From Bilabrum cf. latius (taxonomy: Eukaryota; Bigyra: Bicosoecida; Bigyra; Bicosoecida), in NCBI GenBank assembly GCA_965178125.1, contig OZ237748.1, positions 1 to 64,000 on the forward strand: a DNA stretch of 64,000 nucleotides. Direction: 5' to 3'. Numbering within the stretch: the stretch's first letter is position 1; each line of letters starts with the position of its first letter. Both the position numbers and the translations under genes were made by a program. This document shows positions 21,660-35,500 of the stretch, piece by piece. The notes beneath the pieces were generated by a model. That model ran no database searches. It saw only the letters and a program-made list of their open reading frames with translations, and had not been told where the DNA came from.

Positions 21660-22240
21660 GGCGGAGTGTGCGGGCGATAGATCGGGCCATGGTGCCTGTG
21701 CTGGGGCAAGCAGGCTGGGTATGCGGGCGATGGATGGGGCCGTGGTGCCTGTGCTGGGGCAAGCAGGCTGAGTATGCGGGCGATAGATCGGGCCATGGTG
21801 CCTGTGCTGGGGCAAGCAGGCTGGGTATGCGGGCAATGGATGGGGCCATGGTGCCTGTGCTGGGGCAAGCAGGCTGGGTGTGCGGGCGATGGATGGGGCC
21901 ATGGTGCCTGTGCTTGGGCAAGCAGGCTGGGTATGCGGGCGATGGATGGGGCCATGGTGCCTGTGCTGGGGCAAGCAGGCTGAGTGTACGGGCGATGGAT
22001 GAGGCCATGGTGCCTGTGCTGGGGCAAGCAGGCTGAGTGTGCGGGCGATGGATGGGGCCATGGTGCCTGTGCTGGGGCAAGCAGGCTGAGTGTGCGGGCG
22101 ATGGATGGGGCCATGGTGCCTGTGCTGGGGCAAGCAGGCTGAGTGTGCGGGCGATGGATGGGGCCATGGTGCCTGTGCTGGGGCAAGCAGGCTGGGTATG
22201 CGGGCAATGGATGGGGCCATGGTGCCTGTGCTTGGGCAAG
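21660..22240. repeat. 53-bp minisatellite, about 11 copies
   Basis: Unit of 53 bases built around GGGCCATGGTGCCTGTGCTG and GGGCAAGCAGGCTG, with point differences (GATAGATC versus GATGGATG). Because 53 is not a multiple of three, every frame stays open by shift, producing repetitive frames on both strands that I do not consider genes. Confidence 0.95.
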
Positions 22241-22274
22241 CACGTTGTGCAGTTTAGGATTTCCTGTGGTATCT

Positions 22275-23100
22275 TCAGCGCAGTCCCAGCGATGAGTCCC
22301 GTCCCTTGCTCCTGGACCTGACCCCCGGCAGCAGGTCCGTCATCCTCTCACGCGGCTGCCCGCGCACCCTCCCAGCACTCAGTCCTTGAGTCGGGCGGGA
22401 GCGCGGGTGCGTGCTTCGAGGCAGCGCGTGCCCCCGAGGCGAGAAGGAGCAGGCCAATGACGAGGAGCAGCATCCCGGGACAGGTGTCTTTGCAGATCCG
22501 ATCGTCGAGTGTGGAGGTGTGTGTGTGTGTGGCAACACGATGAACCTGATGTCCCAGTTCCGCAATGAGGTGGGGCAGGTAGTGCATGGGGAGCGCAAGC
22601 TCCTCGTGCACGCGCTTCATGCCGGCTCGCTGCCATCGGCCGCTGACGTGATCCCCCGGCTCGCACACTTGCTGCGGCCGGTGCTGTCTCAGTCACGGAC
22701 GGGCGAGCTGGTTGGAGTACCTGCCCGAAGGCGAGACAACCCCCTATTCTCGCGGGCGAAATACAGCAGGACACACCTCCTTAGCAAACCCAATTTGCAC
22801 GACGCGATTTGGTCCAGACTCGCCGGGTTGGCGTCCATCCCGTGCAGCCCCCTGGGTGCTCGTCATCCACGGGCCGCACTGCCGAGGAGACCGAGGCCGA
22901 GATTCATTGCAAACCAAGCAGACACGCATAATCACACACCAAATATGCATTGCCAATCACTTGCACTTCTTGTCAACTGCTTGCACCGCTGCGAACGCGC
23001 CAGAGCTGCCTTTGTTCGATCTTGCGACCGCTTCCTTGGACGGTGCGCAACTCCGCCATCTACGGAACACGCTTCTTTTGCGGTGCCTGGTCCTGGCCTG
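22275..23100. repeat. Subtelomeric segmental duplication, copy 2
   Basis: Second copy of 11,598-12,440, in the same orientation. Similarity is high to about 22,990 and fades after that. The remaining 23,101-23,522 is unique and probably holds the promoter and leader of the next gene. It has runs of C (23,351-23,360 and 23,372-23,382) and no recognised gene of its own. Confidence 0.85.
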
Positions 23101-23522
23101 CGATCCCTAGATCTAGATCTTACCATAGCCCCCATGGACGATGTACAACGCTACAATTCCTCTTCCCGCCGTAGGACAAGGTGTTGCCGCGTTCTCCTTG
23201 CTAGCAGAGCCATCCTCACCACACCGATGCCTATCATCTCATTTGACATCAACATTTGTAGGGCGGGCTCAAATAGTTTGTGATTTAGCTCAAGGGTATG
23301 TGGGCCTCTTAGTCAGCAGGGTGCCACGCGATTTCCACCCACTCATCCATCCCCCCCCCCGTCCTTCCATCCGACCCCCCCCCACCACACTGCCCGTGGG
23401 GCCCCGGGGTCACATGGTGGTGAGCAGTGTCCTGACTCCTGAGCGCACGTGCCACTTATTAAATCCCCCTCAGGATTGGTCTGCAGCACAAGACTGAGTG
23501 TGTTTAAGCCTTTACATTTCAA

Positions 23523-26500
23523 ATGGAGCACCATTCTGGTGTGCAATGCGTGCTGTTGATCCTGTTCGTATGCCACGTATCGTTGTCGATGGCACAGTGA
23601 GAAGACTCCTTGACTTTGCTTGTAACGCATTCTCTCTAGTATTGGTACCTGACACACGCACGCAAATATCCGTCTTTGACCCTATATTTTTATTTTTCAA
23701 CTTTCAATTCTTGGCAGGTGCGACTCTGGTGTGAGCCATCGAATCAGGGCTTCACAGAAGTTCACACCCACTGGCACTCAGGGCTGCCAGTTGCAGCGAG
23801 CGTGTCCACGACATCCCTACGACATCCCTATGCGACTTCAGTGCTCACTTTCAGTACACATGCTTCAAATTATTGCAGTGGTCGTATAGTACAACGTCAC
23901 CTCTGGGAAATTTCTGCTACTATCGTGAAGGCAGAAGGGGTTGTAAGTAGACTGCTGTTTTCTGAGTTGTCATTATGTTCCACCAGTTCATCCGCATCTC
24001 TGATAAAGGGCACCTAAATTCATCGTTTTGACTTTGCAGCTGTTGCCTCCTCAAGGTCCTGGTGTAACGTGAGCGATCTGGTCTATCTACTGCATGTTGT
24101 ATTTCTGGCGGGATTTGGACATAAGTCAGCCTGATAGGCTTACATATCACGATTCGTATGTATTAGTTTCGATCCAATTGGATCAAGTCGTCTCAATTGG
24201 ACTTTCGGCAGCTATATAGTATCATGTGTGTGCGTGCTGGCAGTGTATTTGCGCAGTCTCGGAGTTCAAAGCTGGCTTCAATTCACGGGAGTTCGGAGAA
24301 CAACGTAAGAATTAAAATCATGCGATTCGAATCAGCTTCTGACACGTATTTACTTTGAGCTGTTGGTGCCCCATACCGTAGTGGGAGACGTAAAGCCATG
24401 TTTCAGGATCCAAACTTCTAAGTTCCTTTCGGATCGCAGTTTGTTTCCAGATTGTGTCGAAGTGGCTGGTAAGTTTTTTCTTTGAAAACATGCGATATGT
24501 TTATGGTTCGACTGAGGTGTTTCGCCTTCAGCGGAACTGGCAGTCAAGATCTGAGCTAGCACCTCTACAGATCTAGCCCTTACTTTGCAGGTGCCATATC
24601 GGAAGGAGGAATAGTTTTACAACGTGGGAAGATGGAACCCGCGTTTCTTGGGAGAGCCCTCCTAGATTCTGGTTGCGAACGTGAGCTATGGGGTGCCATC
24701 AGCGGGCCAATCTTGGCAGCTGCAGCGGGCTCGTTACCTGCGTGACACCCTTACACTTTATCTATTTACAGCTTCCATACAAGAATTCAAGCGCAGAGAT
24801 TACTACGATACCGTGATTCGGGGTAGCTCTAGGAATGGAAACGGCGACTGGCACGGGATCTGGAACAGCTACTCGTCGCTCGGTATCTGCAAGAAATTGT
24901 TATCATGCCGCACCGGCACGTATCTACCCTCAACATCATCGTATTCTTGTAGCGACTGCCCCGCTGGAAGGTACCAGGACTCGCAAGGTTCAACCTCATG
25001 CAAGCTCTGCCCCGCCGGGCGCTACGGAAGCTCGACTCGCCGCACGTCTAGCAGCTGCAACGGCCCTGCCGATCGCGGGTACTACACGACAGCCGGGTCA
25101 AGGAGCCGAACACAGTTCTCCTGTCCCGCCGGGTACTACTCCCTGCGCTCGGGCGAGTCCCAGCCAACGTGCTCGGGCCAGTGTGCAGAGGGATGCTACT
25201 GCCCAGCTAATTCCGAGTCATCCTGTCCTCAGCAGTGCAGCGCCGGTCGGTTCGGTGGGCGTGGCTCCACAAACAGTAACTGCGATGCCGTGTGTCCCGC
25301 GGGCTACTACTGTCCCAAGGGAACAACATCTACCAGCGGATCACGCCCCCCTCGAGCATGCGGAAGCTCCGTGTACTACTGCCCGCAAGGATCAAGTGCT
25401 CGGAAGACCGTGTCATCGGGCCACTACACGGTTGGTGGATCTGGATCCACGACGCGGACGAGCCAGCTAAGGTGCGGCAAGGGGAGCTACTGCTCATCGG
25501 GCTTGCAGCGAGAGTGTCCTGCAGGCAGATTTGGCAGCGCGACCGGCATGACTTCCAGCAGCTGTTCCGGCCAGTGCGCGGCTGGATACTTCTGCCCCGA
25601 GGGCTCCACCAGCAGCCAAGCCAACAACTGCGGTGATGTGTCAAAGTACTGCTCTGCAGGCTCTGAGTCTCCTAGCAATGTCAGCCCTGGCCACTACACT
25701 ACTCCAGAGGACGCACCCGAGGAGCGACGCACCGGTCAGAGCGAGTGCCCGGATCGTGACACATGCACCGGTGGCAGGCGCAAGCCCAAGGTGCAGTGGC
25801 GCTCTGGCTGTACCACCTCTGATGTGACCAACACAGGCGTTGCCACGGTGGCGGAGGGCAAGGATGGCGGGGACATCGTGGGGACCATTGCGTTCGCCAC
25901 CAGCAACGTGGGAAACAATATCGAGCACTCGATCACGGCCCAGTCGGTGGTATCCTCAAGCGTCTCCTCGTGCACCGAGACAGCCCCCTTTGAGATCGAC
26001 AGCAGCACGGGCTCGGTGTCACTCAAGTCAAGCGCCAAGGCTCTGGACTTCGAGACGTGCGGGGGATACTCGGTGACTGTGCGAGCGAGAGACGACGTGG
26101 AGAATGTGGCGACCACGTGCGTGGTAGCGCTGACTGTCAGGGATGTGAACGATCCACCCACCATCGAGCAGAACCCGGTGCGGGTTGTGGAGGAGGACTC
26201 ACCCGTACAGACCTTGGTGGGTTCTCGCATTCTAGGATCTGATGCTGATGCCGGTCAAGAGCTGGAGTGGGAGATCACGAGCGGGAACTCGCAGGGCTTC
26301 TTCAAGATCTCGAGGTGCTCTGGGCAGGTCTCGGTGATCAAGGAGGGCCTGGATTTCGAGACCACCAGCTCGTACGTGCTCGGCATCAGAGTCACGGATG
26401 ATGGCATCAAGGCGGATGGTACTCCGGATCGCAAGTCTGCCACCACGAGCCTGACCATCAGGATCGTCAACCGGAACGAGCCTCCCAAGTGGGAGCGCAC

Positions 26501-29500
26501 CGACTACTCGTTCGAAGTGCCCGAGGCATGCACGGACGGGGCTGGCATGACCTCTGCGGACCGACGCGTGCGCGCTGTGGACGATGACGCCGGGCAGGAT
26601 GTCGAGTACAGTATCTCGAGGAACGACAGAGGCGCCTTTAGGATCGACGAGACCACTGGAGTGCTGACGGTGAAGGATTGCTCCCAGCTCGACTACGAGG
26701 TGGCGGGCGACAGGGAGTTCTCCATTGACCTGCGGGCCAGCGATGGCGAAGAGAACATCGATCTTACTGTAACCATCGATGTGCTAAATGCCAACGAGGC
26801 CCCGGTAGTTGACGAGTCCTCGCTGGCTGGTCGCACCGTGGCGGAGGGAGCAGCGGCCGGCACCTCGATCGGCACTCTCACCGCTTCCGACCCCGACACA
26901 CCAACCACCATCAAGTGGTATCTGCGCGGCAGCAATGCATACCTATTTGACATTGTCGAGTCCAGCGGGGCCGTGACTCTCTCCCAGCGCGGGCACGAGG
27001 ACATCGACTTCGAGCAGGCCGCCCAGGTGCAGGTGCAGGTGGAGGCCAGGGACTCTGGGCTGGACAACACCGGGGTGGACACCAAGTTTGGCACTGCCAC
27101 TCTTAATGTCTCTGTTACGAGCACCAACGAGCCGCCTGTCATGGCAGACGTGGGTGACATCCGCATCAAGGAGAACGCAACTACGGGCTCTCTCTTCGGG
27201 CCGGTGCTGACTTACAGCGACCCTGACAACGAGGGCCGATTCGCAACTGCGACCAACAAGCCGCAGTCTCACCTGATCACCGTGGACTCGATCTTTGAGG
27301 GTAACTTTATGCTCGCAGATGACCCTTTCTCCTTCGATATGGTCACGAGCAGGCTGAGGTTAGGCCGCGCGCTGGACTTCGAGGCGCAAGGGGGCACACG
27401 ATACAAGATTCGACTCAAGGTCACGGACTCGGAGGGCATGTCTGCATTCGCGAATGTGACAATCAACGTGGAAAATACCAATGAGAAACCAGAGGTTGAA
27501 CTTAACCAAATACGCCAGCTGGCCGAGAACTCGGGGCATTCCATCACTCTGGGAGGTGGTCTGAGGGCAACTGACCCAGACGGAGCTGCAGATCGCATTG
27601 AGTGGTTCATCGACGACTCGGTTGATGACACGTTGCCAAGCCACTTCTCGATCGGGCGAGCTGATGGCATCCTCAGCATCTGCAACCCCAGCCAGACCGG
27701 CTGCGACGCTCCAGCAGCGGGATACGATCACGAGGGCGATCTCAACGAGCTTAAGGTGGCGGTGCAGGCCAGGGATCAGGCAGGCATGAGGAGCGATCCA
27801 GTCACTGTCACCGTGCAGATCACCGATCTAAACGAGGATCCGTAGCTTGATGATGTCACTGTGTCACTGCCCGACTCATCTTTGGCTGGATACAGGCTGC
27901 AGCCCAGTCTAGCCGGCAAAGATCCTGACCAGCGGATACGTGCAAGTGATGGGTAGTACTTTGTGCACGCCGACTCTCTCAACTATACAATCGTAGCAGG
28001 CACAGGAGCACCAGCCTGGATTGAGCTGGACCGCAATGGCTCGCTTCACCTCGTGGCGGACGGGCCGACCTACACTCCCGGAGGCTCGAATTCGGTCTCG
28101 TTCGATGTCCAGGCCACTGACCCCGAGGATGCATCGGGCACGGGCCGGGTCACTATTGCGGTGGTGGACCGAAACTTCCCACCCGATGCCACCAGTCCCT
28201 CTGTCTCAGTCAGTGAGAGCCTCGAAGCAGGCCAGGTGGTGCTGGACGGTTCGACGGGCTCGTAGCAGCCCCTCGCCACCGACCAGGACACCGGTGACAC
28301 ATTGACATACGCGATCACCAGGATCGTGCCGGAGTCAGCGGCACTCCTGTTCTCCATGTCGCAGACAGGGGTGCTCACGCTGCTCCCACCAGGGCTGGAC
28401 TTTGAGGCTGAGCCTGCGTTCACAGTCGAGTACAACGTGCAAGACGATGGAAATGGTAGGCTGCAGACGGCTGGCTCCATTACCATCAACGTCTAGAACG
28501 AACTGGAGCCTCCCACCGTGATTGGCTTCGACATCAACCAGGACGAGAACCAGCCCCAGGGCGCGGTTATGGGCACTGTATCGGTATTTGACGAGGACGT
28601 GGGCACCAGCATCACCATCACCGTGCTGGAGGCAGACGGGGCCACTGTGAGCAGCTGCTTCTCCTCAACCGCGCCGCAGAGTGTGACATCGCAGGGGAAC
28701 GGGCCTGCCAGCCAGTTTGAGGCAGACGTGACTCTGGCAGATGCATCTTGTCTCAACTATGAGGAGGTCACAGACGGCCGCATCGAGCTGGTGATCGCAG
28801 TGGAGGATAACAACGGCTTGAAGACCAACTCCACCGCAACCATCCGGGTGAATGACGTGAACGAGATTCCTGCCACGCAAGATGGCTCTGCTGACATCAG
28901 CGAGGGCATCCAGCCGGGCACTGGCATTGCTTGGGTCCCTTGCAGCGACCCCGACACCGAGGACATTCTGGCATTTGCAATAACAGGCGGGGATCCTGAC
29001 GGGCACTTCGCTGTATCGGCCGACACTCGAGACATCAGTGGAGCACAGACGCAGGGCTTCGAGGTGGTTGTGGCCAAGCCACTCGACTACGAGTCGCAGG
29101 CTAGCTTCGACCTGGTGGTAGAGGTGTCGGACGGGCTGATGCAGGTGTAGTCCACTGTTGCTGTGACCATCCGGGACGCCAACGACATCATCATCACTTC
29201 GGTGGACTGGGCCCCCTTTCCAACGACAGGGGGAGCCAAGGTGCGCTTCCAAGGTGAGGGGATGGGCGCGGTTTGGAGGGGCGGGGCCAGCCCTAACGTC
29301 GCGTCTGCGTACTACGGCACTTCCTCAGCTGCTGGCGTGCGACCGTATCACGGTTACAACGTGTCGGAGAGCGAATGCACGATCCTGACAGCCCCTACCT
29401 TGCTTGAGTGCGAGGTGCAGCCGGGGTACGGCGAGGCGCTGGAGTGGACCATCACAGTGAACGGCTTCTCGCAGACTGCCAGCGGGATCTACACGAGGTA

Positions 29501-32500
29501 TCAGCGCCCCACGGTATCATCGCTAGCGCGAGCCTCTGACATGGACACCTTCGGCGGAAGCAACATCCAGCTAACTGGAACCAACTTTGGCCCCATCGGA
29601 ACCCCAGTGCGAGTCACGTACCAGCCTTCAGACCCGTTTGCAGGCTCCTCGGACCCTCAGGTGGCTCTGTCTATGGAGGCGGCAAGCTGCCTGGTGGGGC
29701 CCGCACACACTGGGATCGTTTGTCTGTCGGCTCCGGGTGTGGGATTCAACCTGGACTTCACTGTGTTTGTGGGTCGCATCTCAATGAACCAGCCATTCCG
29801 GTCGCAGCAGGACTCGGCCTCGCTCTCGTACGAGTACGAAGGACCGCAGGTGGAGCAGGTGGTGGTCCTGCCTGCCGTAGAGGTGCAGAGCGCCAGGAAG
29901 AACGCCACAGAGGCAGGCGAGAACCCGATGATGGCAGTGGAGCAGCTGGCGATGGACGCGGACACCTCAATAGCGAATACCTTCCTATCCACGCATGGGG
30001 GTGACATGGTTTACATCAAGGGGCGCTTCCTGGGACCAGGCCCACAGGCGCTGCCTGGGGCAGGTGTGCGTGCCTGCTATGGGCCTGATGGTGACAGCGA
30101 GCGCTACTGCACGCTGTGTGACAGCTTGCCATCTAATCCGCACAGGGGAGTGCTGTGCCAGGCGCAGCCAGGGGTGGGCAAGGATCACAAGTGGTCCGTC
30201 ATGGTGGGCGGGCAGGACTCGGGAGTGACCTCGGATGACACCACGTCATACCGCGCGCCAGAGGTGCGGGTGACCGTGGGCCAGGGAACGGCGGATGCCA
30301 AGACGGACGGCTGCGAGATCGTCATCCTGGAGGGAGACCAGTTCGGGCCGAGGACAGTGCTGCCGGAAGGCGTGCAGGAGGTGTGCGGGTCTGCACTGGC
30401 CGATGTGCCTCGCGTGCTGGCAGCGGACCAGCCCATGGGCTTCCTACCCATGCCCGTGCCCAAGGTGACCTACTGGTCTAAGTGGGCTGCAGAGGCTGAC
30501 CCGACAGGGTACACGATCTTTGAGGCAACTGACTGCTTCGTGTCCTCTGCCAGCACCAGGATCACATGCAGAACAGCGCCTGGCATCGGAGATGAGCTTG
30601 TGTGGAAGGTGGAGATCGACGGGCAAGCGAGCACAGTGCTCGAGGCAATGACCAACTACCACCCGCCGGTGATCACGAGCTATGCAGGACCAGGCTCATC
30701 GCTCGCACATACGGAGGGCGACTAGCTGGTCATCATCGAGGGCAGGCACTTCGGGCCCTTGGGATCTACTGTGGCGCAGGCAGTGTACACGAAACGCGAG
30801 GTGGACGAGGAGTACCTGCAGGAACTGGGCGTCTCTCGGAGGGCACTGCTGCTGGATGCCGCGCATAAGGCGAGGAAGGAGGGCCGCAGGCAGCTGAGCG
30901 AGGACGACCTGCCCCCTCTGTTCCACGCAGCGGACTGCGATGTGGTGCTGGCCCACAGGCGGGTGGAGTGCAAGACCGTGGAGGGTGCAGGGGCAGATCT
31001 GCGGTGGTACCTGCTGATCGGCAACCAGATCTCTGAGACCCCCAGCACTGACTACGCGCCCCCCAAGATTGTTGCGATCACCGGGTCGGGGGCTGTGGAT
31101 GCCTCTACGGAGGGTGGGGACCGCGTGCTGCTGCGGGGTACCAACTTTGGGCCCAAGACAGATTTGCTGGACTCCGTCACGTACGGAACCACTGGCTACG
31201 AGAGCGTGGCCACTGGTTGTGAGGTGCTCAACCACACTGCTATCGAGTGCAGGACCGAGCCGGGGGTCGGCCGCAGTCAGGTGTGGATTGTATCGGTAGA
31301 AGGCCAGTCTTCAAAGGTAGAAGACAGCCCGGTGACGTCGTACGCAGCTCCTGTTGTGACGGAAGTGGAGCTTCCGCCGCAGGGAGCCTCCACTGGAGGA
31401 GGGGGGAGCGTATCAGTGGCAGTTTCGAATCCTGGATTCGCTGCCCGCGCCAACGCAACGCTGTACGTGAATAACCGCGGATCTGCGGCCCCAGCCAGCA
31501 TTGACTAGAGCTGGCGAGACATGATGCGCGGGAGGGCACTGCCCCAGTCCGCCCAGGAGTGGCTCAGGCAGCTTGCCGAGGTGCCTGTCACCAACGGTGG
31601 GGGCGAGCTGCGCGGGGACGGAGTGACGGCTCTGTTCGAGTTCGACCTGCCTCCGGGGTATGGCGAGGACAGGGAGGTGATCGTGAGGCTGCAGTCCGCG
31701 GACGGCTCTGGAGTGCCGGTGTATTCCCCGCTACAGGGGTTGCTGACGTACGATCCGCCCGCCATCACCCGCACCTCACCCGACCGCAACTCCACGATGG
31801 GCAACGCGTGGCTCAGGGTGTTCGTGCAGGGGGTCAACTTCTGCGACGGACGCGAGGGATGCGGGCAGCTGCTGGTGGATGGACAGGCCGTGGGCTTCAG
31901 CGCAGACTTGGAGGCACAGGGGGACATGCTCGCCCCTAGGATCATGCGGTGGACGGACGAAGAGATCGAATTTGAGATCGTAGACCCTACTGGGGCAGCA
32001 GACGTGCAGGTGCAGGTGCGTGTGGACCACCGAGTCTCCAACACAGCTACGTTCAACCGGCCCGTGCCCTTCTTTGACGCCCTGCAGGGACAGCCCGACT
32101 GGCCCGCGCTGGACCCCGCTGGAGGAGAGGACTTCTACCTGGCCAAGGTGCAGGGGCTCGAGGGAACAAACCCAGACAGGGTGTCGCTGCTCATCGGTGG
32201 GCAGGAGTGTCTGGAGCTCGAGGTCATCACGCCTGACCCAGACAGCCCCGATGCATCGTGCTCAGTCAACTTCGCTGGGCCCTGTGAGAAGCGGCTCAAG
32301 TGCAAGACGCCCCCTGGAGTGGGCAGCCACAACGAGGTCATCATCAACGTGGGCAGCAATGGAGCCGTCGAGGCGGCCTCGCGGGGCAACTGGATGGTCC
32401 TGGCCTACCGTGCGCCGGTGATTGCTGCGGCCTACGCAGACTTGCCCCCTCTGGATGCTAGCCCCGAGGCCACCACCGACATGGCCTACTTCCCCGTGAA

Positions 32501-35500
32501 CATCGCTATGGATGGCGGAGCCGAGGCAATGGATTTGGAATCCGATCGTGCGGGCATCCCAACTACTGGAGGTGTGCTAGAGCTGCGTGGATCCGGGTTT
32601 GGCACCGCTCAGTATGGGCTCGTGCAGGCCTCGCTACCCGACCTAGGCATCGAGCTGCCGCCAGCGGGGCTACGACAGGCGGATGGCGTGCTAAGGCTGA
32701 CAATCCCAGCTGGCGTGGGGCTAGGGCACCGGGTGCAGGTCCAGGTGGGGTCCTCCTACACAGACATGCAACAGGCAAACGACATTGCAATCAGGTATGC
32801 TCGGCCTAGGATCAGGAGTGCTGCCCCGCAGCCAGTTGGGACCGCAGGCGGAGAGGTGCTTGTGCTGTCTGGGAGAGACTTTGGTTCGTCGGTTGACAGC
32901 AATAGTGTCACCAACGTGACAGTGGGCGATCGGCCATGCGAACTGCTGCCCGCAGATTAGTCTGCCACTGCTGCCGCCATCAGCCAGCAACTTCAGTGCG
33001 TCGCACCTGTGCACAGCGGAAGAGACCTACCAGTATTGGTCACTGTGGCGGGCCTGTCCAGTGATTCCAACGAGAGGGGCGTGGTGCCTGCGGGTGTTAC
33101 TGTGTCCTATCGACCCCCCGTGCTGTAGGCTGCTGGTCCGCTGAGCGGCCCCACCTCGGGCCGCACTCCGGATGGGGACCCGTACGTGATGACCCTACAC
33201 GGCGAGGATTTCGGAAATGGGGAGCAGGGTGCAGTGCTGCTGCGACCGGCGGAGCTGCGGGCTACGGCCGGCTCGCTGACACAGGATGAGATGGACTCGC
33301 TGCTGGCCCGGCAGGTGACCGTCTCTCACGACAGCCCCCTGGTGCAATCTTGGAACCACAGCACGATCGTGATTCACATGCCCGAAGGTGGGGGCAGGGA
33401 CCTTGATGTAGTAGTGGAAGTGTCGAGGCAGGAGAGCGCCATCGTGGACGGGCTCCAGTTTACGTTCGACCCACCGATCGTGTTTGGCTGGCGCAGGGCA
33501 GTGGACCGCAGCCCCGAGGAGTGCATGCCCAGAGAGAGGTGCAAGACATTCGAGGGACAGCAGTACTGCAGGACCATCGCGGCGGGATGCTATCCCACTG
33601 CCGGTGGCTTCTTCATCGAGATCGATGGGGAGTCCTTCGGGCGATCGGGTGCGGATGTGCAGCTGGGCCCATACCAGTGTGAGCCGGTGGATCCGTTCGT
33701 GGACCCATTGAATGCTCAATCGCACAACAGGATCGTGTGTGAGGTCCCTCAGGGCTTCGGTGACGATCTGCCGCTGGTGGTGACGGTCGATGGACGGCGC
33801 AGCGACGACACGGAGGCTGTGACCCTTGCAGTGACAAGGCTGGACGAGCTTGTCCGCGACAAGCTGGCCCGCATTGCTGCTGATGAAGCCGAGCGGGAGA
33901 GGCTATAGCAGGAGGCGAGGGATGCACTCGCAACCGGTGCTTCGAGGGGTCTGGCAGGGCTAGACTCTGTGGAAGACCTGTTCGCAATGGGCTAGGTAAA
34001 GCCCAGCGCGCAGCTTGCCCTGGCCCGCGGGCTGCAGGGGTCTGCCTCGCAGGCTCGTCGCTTGGAAGTTGCCGGCTTGCCGCTGACCGTGGAGGAGGCC
34101 TTCGAGGCGGCGTACACCTTCCAGTTCGACCCGCCGTTCGTGGATGCTATCGTGTCTAACACGCCAGATGCACGCGGGGAGGACCTGGCCATCCGAGGGC
34201 TCAATTTTGGCTGGGAGAACAACCCAGTGGAGGTGTTCATCGGAGGGCAGGAGTGCCTCGAGGCCCAGTGGCAGAACGATGGCCTCATTCGATGCACCAA
34301 GCAACAGGACATAGTGGGACCTAAGAACGTGAGCGTGCTGGCTGCCAACCGAACCGAGCCATTTGTGTTCGAGGCGTGGGAGGAGCTGCTGGTGAGCGAG
34401 TGCCAGAGGGGCGTGTACGAGGGCATCAGGGGGGAGCTGTGCCTCCACTGCGAGGACGAGCACCCGGGCGCCAACTGCACCAACTCGCACATCCAAACGC
34501 ATGATCCGATCACGTCTCTACCCGGCTGGTGGCGCTTCAACCGCAGCCTGGATGACGCCGAGTGCCATCCGTTGAGGGTTTCTCCTGTGCGTGCCATCAA
34601 CGCCACGCTGGAGACTGGTGGGTGCCCCGTCTACAAGCCATGTGAGCCTGTGGAGGCGTGCTTGGGCGAGAACCTGTGCGCCATCGGGTATGAAGGGCCC
34701 AGGTGCTCGCAGTGCCTCGAGGGCAAGTATCATAGGGTCAATGGCGAGTGCGTTAAGTGCCCAGACAGGCCATGGCTCCAGTACGTGCTCATTGGCGTGG
34801 GCGCCATGTTCGCGGCTGGGTTCGGGTACATGCTCCGTTCCAAGGGCATCATCGATGTTAGCATCCTGGCAATCGTGGGCATTGACTATCTGCAGGTTCT
34901 GGCCATCTTTGCCTCCACGAGGGTCGAGTGGCCCAGCCTGCTGGAGGATGTGCTGGCCATCATGTCTGCCTTTAACCTGAACATCAACGTGCTCTTCGTG
35001 CCCGAGTGCATCGCACCTGGTATCGGGTTCGAGATTAAGTTTCTGGCCACTCTGGCCATGCCAGTGCTCGTGAGTGTGGTGTTCCTGGCGGTGGTGCTGG
35101 TGCGATACATGTACAAGCTGGCGTGCACGAACTACAAGGCTAAGCCCAAGGGATACCTGTGCTCCGATGCCAACGCAACCATCAGCGCCTTCATCGTACT
35201 GGCGCGGTTCGCCTACCTCTTCGTGACCATGATGGCGCTCACACCGGCCGCCTGCCTGCAGACCACGCCCCCGGATGGCAGGACGTACATGGACGGCATG
35301 ACGGACTACCCCTGCTGGGAGGCTGGCAGTCTGCAGGTAAAGCTCTTCCCTGTCGGCCTCGTTGCTTTCGGTATCTTCAGCATCGGCCTGCCCGTGTGGT
35401 GCTTCCTCTTCCTGAGGAAAAACGCAGCCCAGGTGAAGCAGGACCAGATCCTGCGAGCTGCATGCATCGGGAACGACCCGCAGACCAACAACAACATCGG

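Noticed and set aside
21641-22243. Repetitive frames on both strands in the 53-bp minisatellite
   Set aside because: The unit length is not a multiple of three and all frames are open, which is a repeat by-product.
24350-24562. Minus-strand frame upstream of the giant gene's long exon
   Set aside because: It overlaps plus-strand exons that keep phase through GT/AG introns and has no protein-like features.
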